From positions 2,915,134-2,979,133 of the forward strand of contig NZ_CP024636.1 in the NCBI RefSeq assembly GCF_009728735.1: a DNA stretch of 64,000 nt, read 5' to 3'. Shown here one piece after another: positions 33,901-44,323 of the stretch (the first letter of the stretch is position 1; every line of letters starts with the position of its first letter). Source of the DNA: Pantoea phytobeneficialis (GTDB lineage: Bacteria > Pseudomonadota > Gammaproteobacteria > Enterobacterales > Enterobacteriaceae). The notes beneath the pieces are model-generated. The model ran no database searches. It was given only the letters and a program-made list of their open reading frames with translations, and had not been told where the DNA came from. A program made the translations under genes and the position numbers.

Positions 33901-34843
33901 TACCTGGTGGGCAGAAACTACCTGGCAGATGCAACGCCTGCGTGATAACCCCGCCTGTGCCGATCAGGAACACGACGCGAAGAAAAACGACAACGATCCG
34001 GGCCTGAACGTCCATCTGACCTTCAAACCAGAAGAAGATGTGGCAGCACCGATGATCGCCACCGGTGCACGCCCACGCGTCGCCGTGCTGCGTGAGCAGG
34101 GTGTGAACTCGCACGTTGAAATGGCAGCCGCGTTCCATCGTGCTGGTTTCACCGCCGTTGACGTCCATATGAGCGATCTGCTGGCGGGCCGTCGCGGTCT
34201 GGAAGAGTTTCACGCGCTGGTGGCTTGTGGCGGCTTCTCCTACGGTGACGTACTGGGTGCCGGTGAAGGCTGGGCGAAATCGATTCTGTTCAACAGCCGC
34301 GTGCGCGATGAGTTTGAAAACTTCTTCCATCGTCCACAGACGCTGGCGCTGGGCGTGTGTAACGGTTGCCAGATGATGTCCAACCTGCGCGAGCTGGTGC
34401 CGGGCAGCGAACTGTGGCCACGCTTTGTACGTAACCAGTCAGAACGTTTTGAAGCGCGCTTCAGCCTGGTGGAAGTTGCTGCCAGCCCGTCGCTGCTGCT
34501 GGATGGTATGGCCGGTTCGCGTATGCCGATCGCCGTGTCGCACGGTGAAGGTTTTGTTGAAGTGCGTGATGGTGCCCATCTGGCCGCGCTGGAAAGCAAA
34601 GGTCTGGTGGCGCTGCGCTTCGTCGACAACTTCGGTAAGGTGACGGAAACCTATCCGGCCAACCCGAATGGCTCGCCGAACGGTATCACCGCCGTGACCA
34701 ACGAAAGCGGTCGCGTCACCATTATGATGCCGCATCCGGAGCGCGTATTCCGTACCGTGAGCAATTCCTGGCACCCGGCAGAGTGGGGCGAGGACAGCCC
34801 GTGGATGCGTATTTTCCGCAACGCACGTAAGCAGTTGGGTTAA
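30953..34843 (+). CDS. purL: Phosphoribosylformylglycinamidine synthase
   Basis: This 1296-residue single-chain enzyme makes FGAM from FGAR, glutamine and ATP in purine synthesis. The N-terminal PurS-like domain is followed by two AIRS-type ATPase halves ([22 protein letters not shown]) and a C-terminal glutamine amidotransferase with the catalytic Cys in GVCNGCQMM and a His-Glu pair in MPHPERVF. Length is one residue from E. coli. The second ATG of the ATGATG start is an alternative. A PurR operator lies upstream. Confidence 0.98.
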   Translation: MMEILRGSPALSAFRVNKLLTRFQDAHLPVSDIYAEYVHFADVSAPLSADEKARLQRLLKYGPSLAEHAPQGRLLLVTPRPGTISPWSSKATDIAHNCDLPQVLRLERGMAFYVQAPELTEAQWQTLASLLHDRMMETVYGDLNDAQQLFVHHEPQPLKSVDVLGGGRQALEQANTTLGLALADDEIDYLLDAFTKLGRNPNDIELYMFAQANSEHCRHKIFNADWIIDGEKQPKSLFKMIKNTFEQTPDHVLSAYKDNAAVMEGSEVGRYYADAEKGEYNFHQEEAHILMKVETHNHPTAISPWPGAATGSGGEIRDEGATGRGAKPKAGLVGFSVSNLRIPGFEQPWEEDFGKPDRIVTALDIMTEGPLGGAAFNNEFGRPALNGYFRTYEERVNSHNGEELRGYHKPIMLAGGIGNIRADHVQKGEIVVGAKLIVLGGPAMNIGLGGGAASSMASGQSDADLDFASVQRDNPEMERRCQEVIDRCWQLGEANPILFIHDVGAGGLSNAMPELVSDGGRGGRFNLCDVLSDEPGMSPLEVWCNESQERYVLAVAPDKLPLFDELCKRERAPYAVIGEATEEQHLSLADSHFDNKPIDMPLDVLLGKTPKMTRDVVRQQAQGEALQRDGITIADAVNRVLHLPTVAEKTFLVTIGDRTVTGMVARDQMVGPWQIPVANCAVTTASLDSYYGEAFALGERAPVALLDFAASGRLAVGEALTNLAATAIGSLKRVKLSANWMSAAGHPGEDAGLYEAVKAVGEELCPALGITIPVGKDSMSMKTRWQQGNEQREMTSPLSLVITAFARVEDVRRTVTPQLQADKDNLLLLVDLGNGANTLGATALSQVYRQLGDKPADVRDAQQLAGFFNAIQALVAQQKLLAYHDRSDGGLLVTLAEMAFTGHCGVEADIAALGSDALAALFTEELGAVVQINAADRDAVLKTFADHGLAANVHVIGQALPGDRFVIRSGEHAVYSESRTTLRTWWAETTWQMQRLRDNPACADQEHDAKKNDNDPGLNVHLTFKPEEDVAAPMIATGARPRVAVLREQGVNSHVEMAAAFHRAGFTAVDVHMSDLLAGRRGLEEFHALVACGGFSYGDVLGAGEGWAKSILFNSRVRDEFENFFHRPQTLALGVCNGCQMMSNLRELVPGSELWPRFVRNQSERFEARFSLVEVAASPSLLLDGMAGSRMPIAVSHGEGFVEVRDGAHLAALESKGLVALRFVDNFGKVTETYPANPNGSPNGITAVTNESGRVTIMMPHPERVFRTVSNSWHPAEWGEDSPWMRIFRNARKQLG

Positions 34844-34854
34844 CCGCACCGCTT

Positions 34855-34876
34855 GTAGCAGCGCAATTTATCGCGC
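34855..34876. repeat. Dispersed palindromic repeat, half copy 2
   Basis: GTAGCAGCGCAATTTATCG matches one arm of the repeat family directly after purL. The second arm is missing. Confidence 0.6.
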
Positions 34877-34880
34877 ATCA

Positions 34881-34907
34881 GGGGCGTCCATCAGGGCGCC
34901 CTTTTTT
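34881..34907 (+). terminator. Terminator after purL
   Basis: A GGGGCG...CGCCC stem is followed by TTTTTT. Confidence 0.7.
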
Positions 34908-34913
34908 ATTGAA

Positions 34914-35027
34914 TGTCGGAAAATGGCGACACCGCTACGGTTATCATGTCGTCAAAAGGTGACATTTAACTCATTGATATTATTAGTGGTAATTTTTGCC
35001 CCTGAAACCCGTTGCTAATTAGCGACA
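34914..35027 (+). promoter_or_regulatory. GlrR binding sites upstream of glmY
   Basis: Two exact TGTC-N10-GACA motifs occur at 34914-34931 and 34947-34964, with a degenerate third copy (CGTT-N10-GACA) at 35010-35027. This is the known GlrR activator box of glmY, and the sites lie 100-200 bases upstream of the sigma-54 promoter as expected for an enhancer. Confidence 0.8.
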
Positions 35028-35111
35028 CTTTACCGGACCGGACGGTAAAAATTTCCCGCCAGTCGAACATTCACTCGGGCATTTGTCTGATAATAAACAC
35101 TATTTTATTTT

Positions 35112-35132
35112 TGGCACGATACTTGCTATAAT
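35112..35132 (+). promoter_or_regulatory. Overlapping sigma-54 and sigma-70 promoters of glmY
   Basis: TGGCACGATACTTGCT fits the -24/-12 sigma-54 consensus, with GG and GC correctly spaced. A perfect TATAAT starts on its last base. Overlapping promoters of this kind are described for enterobacterial glmY. Confidence 0.85.
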
Positions 35133-35138
35133 CTTTGC

Positions 35139-35355
35139 GTTGCTCATTCTCCTGCTTATGATTGCCCCGCATTGCGGTTGAGCTCATAAAAACTGAATGA
35201 CGCACCAAACGGTGCCTGCCGTCCACCCAACCGATAATCGCTTGCTTTGCAACGTTATCAAGCATCGGACGTAACGTTGAGTTAGGCACCACCTTATTCC
35301 TGCGCGAGGCATTCGGCGTCGCGCTTAACGGCAGGCATCGCGCCTGCCGTTTTCT
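35139..35355 (+). ncRNA. glmY: Small regulatory RNA GlmY
   Basis: GlmY sequesters the adaptor RapZ, which protects GlmZ and so raises glmS translation when glucosamine-6-phosphate is low. The assignment rests on position between purL and glrK, the sigma-54 promoter with GlrR boxes, a 5' end (GCTCATTCTCCTGCTTATG) resembling E. coli GlmY, several stem-loops, and a terminator (ACGGCAGGC / GCCTGCCGT then TTTTC) at its end. The exact 5' end and the processing site are inferred. Confidence 0.8.
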
Positions 35356-35422
35356 TATCTGTACTTTCTTCCGCTGTCAGACTCCGCTAGCATTCCTCAG
35401 TCAAATTTTAAGGAAATCTGTT

Positions 35423-36850
35423 GTGAAGAGATGGCGTCTGTTTCCCCGATCGTTGCGTCAACTGGTGTTGATGGCGTTCCTGCTGGTGCTGCTGCCCTTG
35501 TTGGTGCTGGCCTGGCAGGCATGGGAAAGCCTTTCGGCGCTGAGTAATCAGGCGGCGGATACCAATCGCAACACCTTTACCGATGTGCGCCGAAGCGAAG
35601 CGATGGCACGTACGGCCATCGAACTCGAACGCAGCTATCGGCAATATTGTGTGCTGGGTGACGAGACCCTGGCCCATTTGTACCAGTCGCAGCGGGTGCG
35701 CTACGACCAGATGCTGAGTAGCCACGCGGCCAGCCTGCCGGAGTTACCCGCGTTCAGGGTCTTATCCGCGACACTGCCACAGCTGGAAACGCTGCAATGC
35801 ACTAATGGCAATCCGGCAGCCCCCGCTGCGGCGGCGTTGGAACGTTTCTCCGATACTAATGCGCAGATGGTCCAGGCCACACGCGAAGTGGTCTTTTCCC
35901 GTGGTCTGCAATTGCAGCGAGAAATTGCCGATCGCGGTCAGTTTTTTGGCTGGCAGGCACTGATATTGTTTCTGATCAGTCTGGCATTGGTGCTGCTGTT
36001 TACCGGGATGATTATTGGTCCGGTCAAGCGCGTCGAACGTATGATCAACCGGCTGGGCGAAGGGAAAGCGCTGGGCGACAGTGTCAGCTTTGGTGGCCCG
36101 CGAGAAATCCGCTCCCTCGGCCAACGGATCGTATGGTTAAGCGAACGCCTTAGCTGGCTGGAGACGCAGCGGCATGAGTTTCTACGCCACCTGTCACATG
36201 AGCTGAAAACACCGCTTGCCAGCCTGCGTGAGGGTACGGAGCTGCTGGCCGATCAGGTGGCCGGTCCATTGAACAGTGAGCAGCAGGAAGTGGTGGCGAT
36301 CCTCGATACCAGCAGTCGTCATCTGCAACGCCTGATTGAGCAATTGCTGGACTACAACCGCAAACTGGCGGATGGCCCAATGGCGCTGGAAACGGTGGCG
36401 CTGGATAGCATCATCGATACCGTGGTGAAGGCACATTCATTGCCCGCCCATGCCCGGCAGATGAATACCCACGTTGATTTGCAGGTGAACCATTGCCTGG
36501 CGGAAACCACCCTGTTGCAACGGGTGATCGATAACCTGTATTCGAACGCCGTGAACTACGGTAGCGAATCCGGTAACATCTGGCTGCACAGCCAACAGAA
36601 GGGCGATGAGGTGTGGATTGAGGTGGCAAACACCGGCACACCCATTCCGGCTGAGGAGCAGGCGATGATTTTCGAGCCTTTTTATCAGGGCAGCCAGCAG
36701 CGCAAAGGGCCGGTTAAAGGCAGCGGGCTGGGCTTAAGCATTGCTAAAGATTGCCTGCGCAGGATGCAGGGTGATTTGCAATTGGTGACGCGCAAGGATG
36801 CGGATGTCTGTTTTCGTATTATTTTGACTACCACCGCCGGGAATGCCTGA
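35423..36850 (+). CDS. glrK: Sensor histidine kinase GlrK (QseE)
   Basis: This 475-residue inner-membrane kinase phosphorylates GlrR. It has two membrane segments (about 12-32 and 178-198) enclosing a periplasmic sensor region. A HAMP segment follows, then the phospho-acceptor His259 (FLRHLSHELKTPLASL) and an ATPase domain with the N box (VIDNLYSNAVNY) and G box (KGSGLGLSIAKDC). It is the first gene of glrK-qseG-glrR-glnB and lies directly after glmY, which the system controls. Confidence 0.95.
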   Translation: MKRWRLFPRSLRQLVLMAFLLVLLPLLVLAWQAWESLSALSNQAADTNRNTFTDVRRSEAMARTAIELERSYRQYCVLGDETLAHLYQSQRVRYDQMLSSHAASLPELPAFRVLSATLPQLETLQCTNGNPAAPAAAALERFSDTNAQMVQATREVVFSRGLQLQREIADRGQFFGWQALILFLISLALVLLFTGMIIGPVKRVERMINRLGEGKALGDSVSFGGPREIRSLGQRIVWLSERLSWLETQRHEFLRHLSHELKTPLASLREGTELLADQVAGPLNSEQQEVVAILDTSSRHLQRLIEQLLDYNRKLADGPMALETVALDSIIDTVVKAHSLPAHARQMNTHVDLQVNHCLAETTLLQRVIDNLYSNAVNYGSESGNIWLHSQQKGDEVWIEVANTGTPIPAEEQAMIFEPFYQGSQQRKGPVKGSGLGLSIAKDCLRRMQGDLQLVTRKDADVCFRIILTTTAGNA

Positions 36851-36853
36851 TCA

Positions 36854-37522
36854 ATGAAATTATCCCTCAGTAACTTACTCGCAGCTGGCTTGATGGTCTT
36901 TGGCCTGGCGGGCTGCCATGCACCGACCAACAACAGCGCCCTGCGTGAAGATGCAACGCTGCCGGAGCCGCAGGTGCGGCTGCCGGACTATCTGGCAACC
37001 GATTGTGGCAACATCTGGCAAATCGATTATCTTGCCGCGATGAATAACCCTTTGTATTGGCAACGGGCGATTGATTGTGCTGAGCGACTCTCCCCGGCGG
37101 AAGCCCGAGCGGAGGCGCGCCGCTGGCCGGTGCAAAGTTGGTCACGCGCCTTTAAGCAGGGCGTATTGCTGGCGAATGGCAACGTGACGCCTCAGGAGCG
37201 CCGTGATTATGTGGAGACGCTGGATAGCTATAGCACCGCGTTTCCTGCTGCCGTTCGTCCACTGATTCAATTGTGGCGCAGCAATCAGGCCGCGCAGCTT
37301 GAACTGAGCGAGGCGCGAGGCCGCTATACGCGTCTGCAACAGAGCAGCGACGCTGAACTGGATAGCCTGCGTCAGCAGCAACGCACGCTGCGTAAATCGC
37401 TGGATGACACGCAACACAAGCTGGAGCGTCTGACTGATATCGAGCGCCAGTTGTCCTCGCGTAAGACACCCGACAGCAGCGACAGTGCACACAGCAGCAG
37501 TACCAATGAGGAGCAGCCCTAA
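36854..37522 (+). CDS. qseG: Outer-membrane lipoprotein QseG
   Basis: This 222-residue lipoprotein has Cys21 in the lipobox FGLAGC. A coiled-coil Q/R-rich C-terminal part (about 145-200) ends in a Ser-rich tail. In E. coli QseG interacts with the kinase QseE/GlrK and stimulates its signalling. It lies three bases after glrK and overlaps glrR by one base. Confidence 0.9.
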   Translation: MKLSLSNLLAAGLMVFGLAGCHAPTNNSALREDATLPEPQVRLPDYLATDCGNIWQIDYLAAMNNPLYWQRAIDCAERLSPAEARAEARRWPVQSWSRAFKQGVLLANGNVTPQERRDYVETLDSYSTAFPAAVRPLIQLWRSNQAAQLELSEARGRYTRLQQSSDAELDSLRQQQRTLRKSLDDTQHKLERLTDIERQLSSRKTPDSSDSAHSSSTNEEQP

Positions 37523-38853
37523 TGAAACAGGCCGCACGATTATTGCTGGTGGATGACGATCCTGGTTTACTCAAGCTGTTGGGAATGCGTTTGAGCAGTG
37601 AAGGCTATCAGGTAGCGACTGCGGCCTCCGGCCCGGAGGCGTTACGCCATCTGCAAAAAGAGAAGGTCGATCTGGTTATTAGCGATCTGCGGATGGATGA
37701 GATGGATGGTCTGGCGCTGTTTGGCGAAATTCAGAAGCGTCATGCGGGGTTGCCCGTCATCATCCTGACCGCGCATGGATCGATCCCGGAAGCCGTCTCA
37801 GCCACCCAGCAGGGGGTATTCAGTTTCCTCACCAAACCGGTGGATCGTGACGCGCTGTATAAAGCCATTGATGAGGCGCTGGCACAACGCGCCCCGGCCA
37901 GCGATGACAGTTGGCGGGAAGCGATCGTGACACGTAACCCGTTGATGTTGCGACTGTTGGAGCAGGCACATATGGTGGCGCAATCTGACGTCAGCATTTT
38001 GATCAACGGCCAGAGCGGTACGGGTAAAGAGGTGCTGGCGCAGGCGATTCATGCCGCCAGCCCGCGTGCCAGCAAACCCTTTATCGCCATCAACTGCGGG
38101 GCATTGCCGGAACAATTGCTGGAATCGGAGCTATTTGGCCACGCCAAAGGCGCATTTACCGGGGCGGTGAGCGCGCGTGAAGGCTTATTTCAGGCGGCGG
38201 AAGGCGGTACGCTGTTCCTTGATGAAATTGGTGATATGCCGCAGGCATTGCAGGTTAAGCTGCTGCGCGTGTTGCAGGAACGTAAAGTGCGCCCGCTCGG
38301 TAGCAACAATGATGTCAGTATCAATGTGCGGATCATTTCCGCCACCCATCGTGATCTGCCCAAAGCGATGGAAAAGAAGAGTTTCCGCGAAGATCTTTAC
38401 TATCGCCTCAACGTGGTGAATCTGAAGATCCCGGCGTTGCACGAACGTGCCGAGGATATTCCGCTGCTGGCGAATCATCTGCTGCGCCAGGCTGCCGATC
38501 GCCATAAACCTTTTGTGCGCAGTTTCTCGGTGGATGCCATGAAACGCCTGGTGGGTGCCAGCTGGCCTGGCAATGTGCGTCAGTTGGTGAACGTGATCGA
38601 GCAATGCGTGGCGTTGAGTACCTCGCCGGTGATTGGCGATGCGCTGGTGGAGCAGGCGCTGGCGGGTGAAAATACGGCACTGCCGACCTTTGTCGAAGCG
38701 CGTAACCAGTTTGAGCTGAATTATCTGCGCAAGCTGCTACAAATGACCAAAGGAAATGTGACCAATGCGGCGCGTCTGGCTGGACGCAACCGCACTGAAT
38801 TCTATAAGCTGCTGTCGCGCCATGAACTGGACGCCAGCGATTTTAAAGAGTAG
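37522..38853 (+). CDS. glrR: Sigma-54-dependent response regulator GlrR (QseF)
   Basis: This 443-residue activator has a receiver domain with phospho-acceptor Asp55 (ISDLRMDEMDG) and Lys105. The AAA+ domain has Walker A GQSGTGKE, the sigma-54 loop GAFTGA and Walker B GGTLFLDEIGDMP. A Fis-type HTH closes the protein (NVTNAARLAGRNRTEFYKLL). It should bind the TGTC-N10-GACA sites upstream of glmY and drive its sigma-54 promoter. Confidence 0.97.
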   Translation: MKQAARLLLVDDDPGLLKLLGMRLSSEGYQVATAASGPEALRHLQKEKVDLVISDLRMDEMDGLALFGEIQKRHAGLPVIILTAHGSIPEAVSATQQGVFSFLTKPVDRDALYKAIDEALAQRAPASDDSWREAIVTRNPLMLRLLEQAHMVAQSDVSILINGQSGTGKEVLAQAIHAASPRASKPFIAINCGALPEQLLESELFGHAKGAFTGAVSAREGLFQAAEGGTLFLDEIGDMPQALQVKLLRVLQERKVRPLGSNNDVSINVRIISATHRDLPKAMEKKSFREDLYYRLNVVNLKIPALHERAEDIPLLANHLLRQAADRHKPFVRSFSVDAMKRLVGASWPGNVRQLVNVIEQCVALSTSPVIGDALVEQALAGENTALPTFVEARNQFELNYLRKLLQMTKGNVTNAARLAGRNRTEFYKLLSRHELDASDFKE

Positions 38854-39270
<417 letters not shown>

Positions 39271-39290
39271 GCCCCTCGAATTGCTGAAAA

Positions 39291-39321
39291 GCCCGCAACG
39301 TTCCGCGTTGCGGGCTTTTTT
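39291..39321 (+). terminator. Terminator after glnB
   Basis: GCCCGCAACG / CGTTGCGGGC with a TTCCG loop, followed by TTTTTT. AAAA on the left makes it usable for the convergent hmp as well. Confidence 0.9.
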
Positions 39322-39331
39322 ATTGCAGGAT

Positions 39332-40516
39332 TTACAAAACCTTATGCGGGCCAAATACCTCGTAATGAATACGATCCGCATCGATGCCGGCATCCAGCAA
39401 CTGGCGAGCGACAAACTGCATAAACGCCAGCGGGCCACACAGCCAGAACTGACGGTCTGCCTCGCCCAGAGCGGCAGAAGCGGAGCCTAAATCCATCAAT
39501 CCCGCCGCATCGTAACGCCCCGTCTCTTCGGCAGCGGGCTGGCGATACCAGATATGGCTGGCAAAATGCGGCAGGCGGCTGCCCAACGCTTTGACTTCTT
39601 CAACAAACGCATGTTGTTTGCCATCTTCCGCCGCATGCAGCCAGTTAACTGCCGCCGGATGCGTCTGTGCAGCCAACGTGGCGAGCATTGCCAACATTGG
39701 CGTTTGACCGACACCCGCCGAGATCAGCGTGACGGGTGTGGTCGGTGTCACTTGCAGGAAGAAATCACCCGCCGGTGCCGCGCACTGCACCACATCACCG
39801 ACTTTTGCCCGATCGTGCAGCCAGCCGGACACCGTGCCCAGATCTTCACGTTTCACCGCAATGCGGTAGCACTGACCATTTGGTTGATGCGTCAAGGAGT
39901 ACTGGCGGTGTTGCAGATTTCCTGTGCTGTCCGGGCGCAGACTGATCGCCAGATACTGACCAGGCAAGAAATCTGCCACTGCCTCGCCATCGACGGGGGC
40001 CAGTTCGAAACTTTTAATCACGCTGCTTTGCTGCTGAATGGCGCGGATGCGGAAATCACGCGCGCCACGCCAGCCGCCGATTTTCGCCTCTGACGTGCGA
40101 TAAAGGGTTTCTTCACGCTGGATAAACACCTCAGCCAATACCCCATAGGCTTTACCCCAGGCCTGTAAGACTTCCTCGCCGGGGTTCAGCAGTTCCTGAA
40201 TGGTCGCCAGCAGATTCTCACCCACGATAGCGTACTGCTCCGGCTGAATATTCAGGCTGACATGTTTCTGGGCGATTTTTTCGACCGCGGGCAACAACAC
40301 CGCAAGGTTCTCCAGATTGGCGCCGTAAGCGCAGATGGCATTGAACAGCGCTTCACGCTGATTACCGCTGCGCTGGTTGTTCATGTTGAACACGTCTTTG
40401 AGTTCCGGGTGCTGCGTCAGCATTCGCTGATAGAAATGGCCGGTGAGCTGGGGGCCTAATTGGGCAATGGCGGGCAGGGTCGATTTAACGGTAGCGATGG
40501 TTTGCGCGTCGAGCAT
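39332..40516 (-). CDS. hmp: Flavohaemoprotein Hmp (nitric oxide dioxygenase)
   Basis: This 394-residue enzyme turns NO into nitrate using O2 and NADPH. It has an N-terminal globin domain (about 1-138, with haem-ligand His in the [15 protein letters not shown] segment), an FAD domain ([11 protein letters not shown]) and an NAD-binding domain ([15 protein letters not shown]). A near-perfect NsrR operator sits just upstream, so induction by NO is expected. It is divergent from glyA, as in E. coli. Confidence 0.97.
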   Translation of the reverse strand: MLDAQTIATVKSTLPAIAQLGPQLTGHFYQRMLTQHPELKDVFNMNNQRSGNQREALFNAICAYGANLENLAVLLPAVEKIAQKHVSLNIQPEQYAIVGENLLATIQELLNPGEEVLQAWGKAYGVLAEVFIQREETLYRTSEAKIGGWRGARDFRIRAIQQQSSVIKSFELAPVDGEAVADFLPGQYLAISLRPDSTGNLQHRQYSLTHQPNGQCYRIAVKREDLGTVSGWLHDRAKVGDVVQCAAPAGDFFLQVTPTTPVTLISAGVGQTPMLAMLATLAAQTHPAAVNWLHAAEDGKQHAFVEEVKALGSRLPHFASHIWYRQPAAEETGRYDAAGLMDLGSASAALGEADRQFWLCGPLAFMQFVARQLLDAGIDADRIHYEVFGPHKVL

Positions 40517-40539
40517 GGTGAATCCTCATGGCAATTTAA

Positions 40540-40562
40540 AAGATGTATTTTAAATGCATCTT
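40540..40562 (-). promoter_or_regulatory. NsrR operator of hmp
   Basis: AAGATGTATTT and AAATGCATCTT flank a central T, an 11-1-11 palindrome that matches the NsrR consensus almost perfectly. It lies about 25 bases before the hmp start. Confidence 0.88.
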
Positions 40563-40723
40563 ATAATCCAGGCGCAGGGGTTGTAAATCCCCCTGATCGT
40601 TGCGGGATCTTTCGCCTGCTCTGGAATCCGCCTCGCAAACCTGAAATTTTTTCCGCTTCATGCTGAGGAAATATCGTGATTCACAGGGTTGCAAAAATGC
40701 GTAAAAAACCCGTTCCAGCGCCT

Positions 40724-40787
40724 TGCCAATCGTTTGCGTAAAAAGAAAGGATTGCGGCTACCGTCACCTGCCAAAACGGTTTACACT
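40724..40787 (+). promoter_or_regulatory. glyA promoter region with PurR-like box
   Basis: TGCCAATCGTTTGCGT (40724-40739) matches the PurR consensus at about 12 of 16 positions, and TACACT at 40782-40787 is a plausible -10. The rest of the 338-base hmp-glyA gap holds the NsrR site but no further gene. PurR control of glyA is known in E. coli. Confidence 0.55.
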
Positions 40788-40854
40788 GTTGGCCTTCGCC
40801 CCTTAGCGGGGCTTAAACTGCCGTTAAAAAAGTTAGCTGAGTCAGGAGATGCGG

Positions 40855-42108
40855 ATGTTAAAGCGTGATATGAACATTGCCGATTATGATGCCGAGTTGT
40901 GGCAGGCGATGGAGCAAGAGAAAGTGCGTCAGGAAGAGCACATTGAACTGATTGCTTCTGAAAACTACACCAGCCCACGCGTTATGCAGGCGCAAGGTTC
41001 ACAGCTCACCAATAAATACGCGGAAGGGTATCCGGGCAAACGCTACTACGGCGGATGTGAATACGTAGATATCGTTGAACAGCTGGCTATCGATCGCGCC
41101 AAAGCGCTGTTTGGCGCAGATTACGCTAACGTACAGCCGCACTCCGGTTCTCAAGCTAACTTTGCGGTGTACACCGCGTTGCTGCAACCGGGCGATACCA
41201 TTCTGGGTATGAACCTGGCGCACGGTGGTCACCTGACTCACGGTTCTCCGGTTAACCTGTCCGGTAAACTGTATAACGTGGTGCCATACGGCATCGATGA
41301 AACCGGTAAAATCGACTACAACGAACTGGCTGAACTGGCGAAAACCCATAAGCCGAAAATGATCGTTGGCGGTTTCTCGGCATACTCTGGCGTGGTTGAC
41401 TGGGCAAAAATGCGTGAAATCGCCGACAGCGTGGACGCCTGGCTGTTCGTGGACATGGCTCACGTTGCTGGCCTGATCGCTGCTGACGTCTATCCGAACC
41501 CGGTTCCGCATGCACACATCGTAACCTCAACTACCCATAAAACCCTGGCGGGTCCGCGTGGCGGCCTGATCCTGGCGAAAAACGGTGACGAAGAGCTGTA
41601 CAAAAAACTGAACTCCGCGGTGTTCCCGGGTGGTCAGGGTGGCCCGCTGATGCACGTTATCGCCGGTAAAGCGGTTGCGTTCAAAGAAGCGATGGAGCCT
41701 GAGTTCAAAACTTACCAGCAGCAAGTAGCCAAAAACGCCAAAGCGATGGTGGAAGTGCTGCTGGAGCGCGGTTACAACATCGTTTCTGGTGGCACCTACA
41801 ACCACCTGTTCCTGATTGACCTGGTGAGCAAAAACCTGACCGGTAAAGAAGCGGATGCCGCGCTTGGCCGTGCCAACATCACCGTCAACAAAAACAGCGT
41901 GCCGAACGATCCGAAAAGCCCGTTTGTGACCTCTGGTATCCGTATCGGTACCCCAGCGGTAACCCGTCGTGGCTTTAAAGAAGCGGAAGTGCGTGAACTG
42001 GCTGGCTGGATTGCTGACGTGCTGGACAACATCAACGACGAAGCCACCATCGAACGTACCAAACAGAAAGTGCTGGATATCTGCGCACGTCTGCCGGTTT
42101 ATGCCTGA
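40855..42108 (+). CDS. glyA: Serine hydroxymethyltransferase
   Basis: This 417-residue PLP enzyme interconverts serine and glycine and supplies one-carbon units. The PLP lysine is in [15 protein letters not shown], and the N-terminal [18 protein letters not shown] and [18 protein letters not shown] motifs are present. I chose the second ATG ([12 protein letters not shown]), six bases after AGGAG. A terminator follows closely. Confidence 0.98.
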   Translation: MLKRDMNIADYDAELWQAMEQEKVRQEEHIELIASENYTSPRVMQAQGSQLTNKYAEGYPGKRYYGGCEYVDIVEQLAIDRAKALFGADYANVQPHSGSQANFAVYTALLQPGDTILGMNLAHGGHLTHGSPVNLSGKLYNVVPYGIDETGKIDYNELAELAKTHKPKMIVGGFSAYSGVVDWAKMREIADSVDAWLFVDMAHVAGLIAADVYPNPVPHAHIVTSTTHKTLAGPRGGLILAKNGDEELYKKLNSAVFPGGQGGPLMHVIAGKAVAFKEAMEPEFKTYQQQVAKNAKAMVEVLLERGYNIVSGGTYNHLFLIDLVSKNLTGKEADAALGRANITVNKNSVPNDPKSPFVTSGIRIGTPAVTRRGFKEAEVRELAGWIADVLDNINDEATIERTKQKVLDICARLPVYA

Positions 42109-42132
42109 TAAGGCCTGAGTTCGAAGCGATAG

Positions 42133-42162
42133 AAAGGATGGCGTTAAGCCATCCTTTTTTTT
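42133..42162 (+). terminator. Terminator after glyA
   Basis: AAAGGATGGC-GTTAA-GCCATCCTTT with a following T-run. Confidence 0.9.
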
Positions 42163-42185
42163 ATGCCTTGTGAATAACATCAGTG

Positions 42186-42250
42186 GTCGCGGCGCGATTT
42201 ATCGCGCAGGTTAACATCACAGAAGACAGCGCGATAAATCTCGCCGCTAC
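42186..42250. repeat. Dispersed palindromic repeat, copy 3
   Basis: Arms GTCGCGGCGCGATTTATCG and GCGATAAATCTCGCCGCTAC enclose a short loop. It lies between the convergent glyA and ABC transporter operon. Confidence 0.8.
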
Positions 42251-42293
42251 AAATGAATACAACTACGCTGGCTTCCATCGACTGTGAACTTTC

Positions 42294-43316
42294 TTATGCC
42301 CCGGATTCAACCGGTGCCAGATGGCAGGCCACGCGCTGCCCCTCCGCTTTGGTCGCCAGCACGGGGCGTTCTATGCGACAGCGTTCAGTAACATAAGGAC
42401 AGCGGGTATGAAAGCGACAGCCCGATGGTGGGGAAAGTGGGCTGGGTAGTTCACCCATCAGACTAACGTTTTTACCGCGATTGCAGGGATCCATGCTCGG
42501 TGCGGCACGCAGCAGGGCCTGGGTGTAAGGATGCAACGGCGTATTGAAAAGCGTTTCCGTATCGGCGACTTCCACCACCTCACCGAGATACATCACCGCC
42601 ACCCGGTGAGAAATATGCCTGACCAGCCGCAGATCATGGGCGACGAATAACACCGTCAGATTGAGTTTTTGCTGCAAATCCAGCAGCAGGTTAACCACCT
42701 GCGCCTGCACCGAAACATCCAGCGCCGACACCAGCTCATCGGCGATCAACACCTGCGGCTCCACAGCCAGCGCGCGGCTGATACCAATGCGTTGACGTTG
42801 CCCACCGGAAAATTCATGTGGCAGTTTGTCGATAGCGTCGAGCGGAAGACGAACCAGCGTCATCAATTCACGAATGCGGGCGGGAATCTGCTCTTTGGGA
42901 CACATGTTGTGTACCGACAGCGCCTCGGTCAGTACCTGCCCTACAGTCATGCGCGGGTTCAGCGAACTGTAGGGATCCTGAAAAATCATCTGCACCTGAC
43001 GGTTAAAACTACGCCGCGCTTTGCCGCGCAGCGTGGCGATGTCTTTACCATTGAAGTAGATTTTACCTTCATTGGTTTGCAGCAGTCCGACCATTGTTCT
43101 TGCCAGCGTTGACTTGCCGCAGCCCGACTCACCCACCACGCCGAGCGTTTCTCCCGGCAGCAGATCCAGCCGGACACCGTTTAGTGCCTGGACAAACTTA
43201 CGTGGCTTGCCCTGAATTTTTTCGAAGATCGACTGTGCCACCGGAAAGTGCACAATCGCTTCCTCGACGCTGACAATCGGTAGCGCTCGCTGCGCGATCA
43301 CTTCACTCATTTCCAA
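42294..43316 (-). CDS. Oligopeptide-type ABC transporter, ATP-binding subunit (DppF/OppF-like)
   Basis: This 340-residue ATPase has Walker A GESGCGKST, signature SGGQRQRIGISRAL and Walker B VLIADELVSALD. The C-terminal oligopeptide-transporter extension has the Cys motif CRFHTRCPYVTERC. It is the last gene of a five-gene importer operon and overlaps the preceding ATPase by 14 bases. The pair form the nucleotide-binding heterodimer. The substrate is not known, and similarity to Dpp/Opp is at family level only. Confidence 0.9.
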   Translation of the reverse strand: MEMSEVIAQRALPIVSVEEAIVHFPVAQSIFEKIQGKPRKFVQALNGVRLDLLPGETLGVVGESGCGKSTLARTMVGLLQTNEGKIYFNGKDIATLRGKARRSFNRQVQMIFQDPYSSLNPRMTVGQVLTEALSVHNMCPKEQIPARIRELMTLVRLPLDAIDKLPHEFSGGQRQRIGISRALAVEPQVLIADELVSALDVSVQAQVVNLLLDLQQKLNLTVLFVAHDLRLVRHISHRVAVMYLGEVVEVADTETLFNTPLHPYTQALLRAAPSMDPCNRGKNVSLMGELPSPLSPPSGCRFHTRCPYVTERCRIERPVLATKAEGQRVACHLAPVESGA

Positions 43317-44307
43317 CCCCTTCCGGCAACCTCAGGTTCGCGTGATGATGACAGGCAACCTGATGATGTGGATTTATCACCTCAGACGCAGGCAGTTGCC
43401 TGAGACAAACGTCAGTTTTATAACGACAACGTGGGCTGAAGCTGCATCCCGCTGGCAGATCGAGCAGGGAAGGGGGCGTGCCCTCAATCGACAGCAGCGG
43501 TTGGCGTTCACCACCATTTTGCGGCACGGAGGCGATCAACCCCTGAGTATATGGATGGCGGGGCTGACGGAAGATCTCCTCTACCGGAGCGGTTTCGACG
43601 ATCCGTCCCGCGTACATCACCGCCACGCGATCGCATAGCTGGGCGACTACGCCAAGGTCGTGGGTGACAAAAATAATCCCCATATCGAGCTGATCGCGCA
43701 GATTAAACAATAGGTTGAGGATTTGCTCCTGAATGGTGACATCCAGTGCGGTGGTCGGTTCATCGGCCAGCAGCAGACGTGGATTCCCTGCCAGCGCGAT
43801 GGCGATCATTACGCGCTGGCGCATCCCACCGGAAAACTGGTGCGGATAATCGTCAAGCCGGAGTTCCGGGGCAGGGATCCCAACCTGCGTCAAAAGCGCA
43901 ATGGCCCGCTGACGCCGCTGCCTGCGCTTTAAATCGGTGTGCGCGCGCAGGCTTTCCTCAATCTGCCGCCAGACGGTGAGCACCGGGTTCAAGGCAATCA
44001 TCGGTTCCTGGAAAATCATGGCAATCTCCCCCCCACGAATGTTGCGCAGCTCGGCAGCTTTCATGGTTGAGATTTCACGTCCCTGCCATTTGACGGAGCC
44101 GGAAACCTCCGCGCTGGTTGGCATCAGACGCAGCAGCGAGCGCAGCGTAACGCTTTTGCCGGAACCGGATTCACCCACTAACCCGAGAATTTCCCCCGGC
44201 AGAAGGTTAAAGCTCACCTCCTGAATGGCCCGCAGACTACCGCGAGAAGTATGAATCAGGGTATTGAGTTGATTCACCTCCAGCAAAGGGGATGTTTTAC
44301 CGGGCAT
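43303..44307 (-). CDS. Oligopeptide-type ABC transporter, ATP-binding subunit (DppD/OppD-like)
   Basis: This 334-residue ATPase has Walker [10 protein letters not shown], signature [14 protein letters not shown], Walker [13 protein letters not shown] and a C-terminal Cys motif [14 protein letters not shown]. Its partner is the downstream ATPase, with which it overlaps. It lies 16 bases after the second permease gene. Confidence 0.9.
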   Translation of the reverse strand: MPGKTSPLLEVNQLNTLIHTSRGSLRAIQEVSFNLLPGEILGLVGESGSGKSVTLRSLLRLMPTSAEVSGSVKWQGREISTMKAAELRNIRGGEIAMIFQEPMIALNPVLTVWRQIEESLRAHTDLKRRQRRQRAIALLTQVGIPAPELRLDDYPHQFSGGMRQRVMIAIALAGNPRLLLADEPTTALDVTIQEQILNLLFNLRDQLDMGIIFVTHDLGVVAQLCDRVAVMYAGRIVETAPVEEIFRQPRHPYTQGLIASVPQNGGERQPLLSIEGTPPSLLDLPAGCSFSPRCRYKTDVCLRQLPASEVINPHHQVACHHHANLRLPEGVGNE

Positions 44308-44323
44308 AATTCGCTCTCATTTT

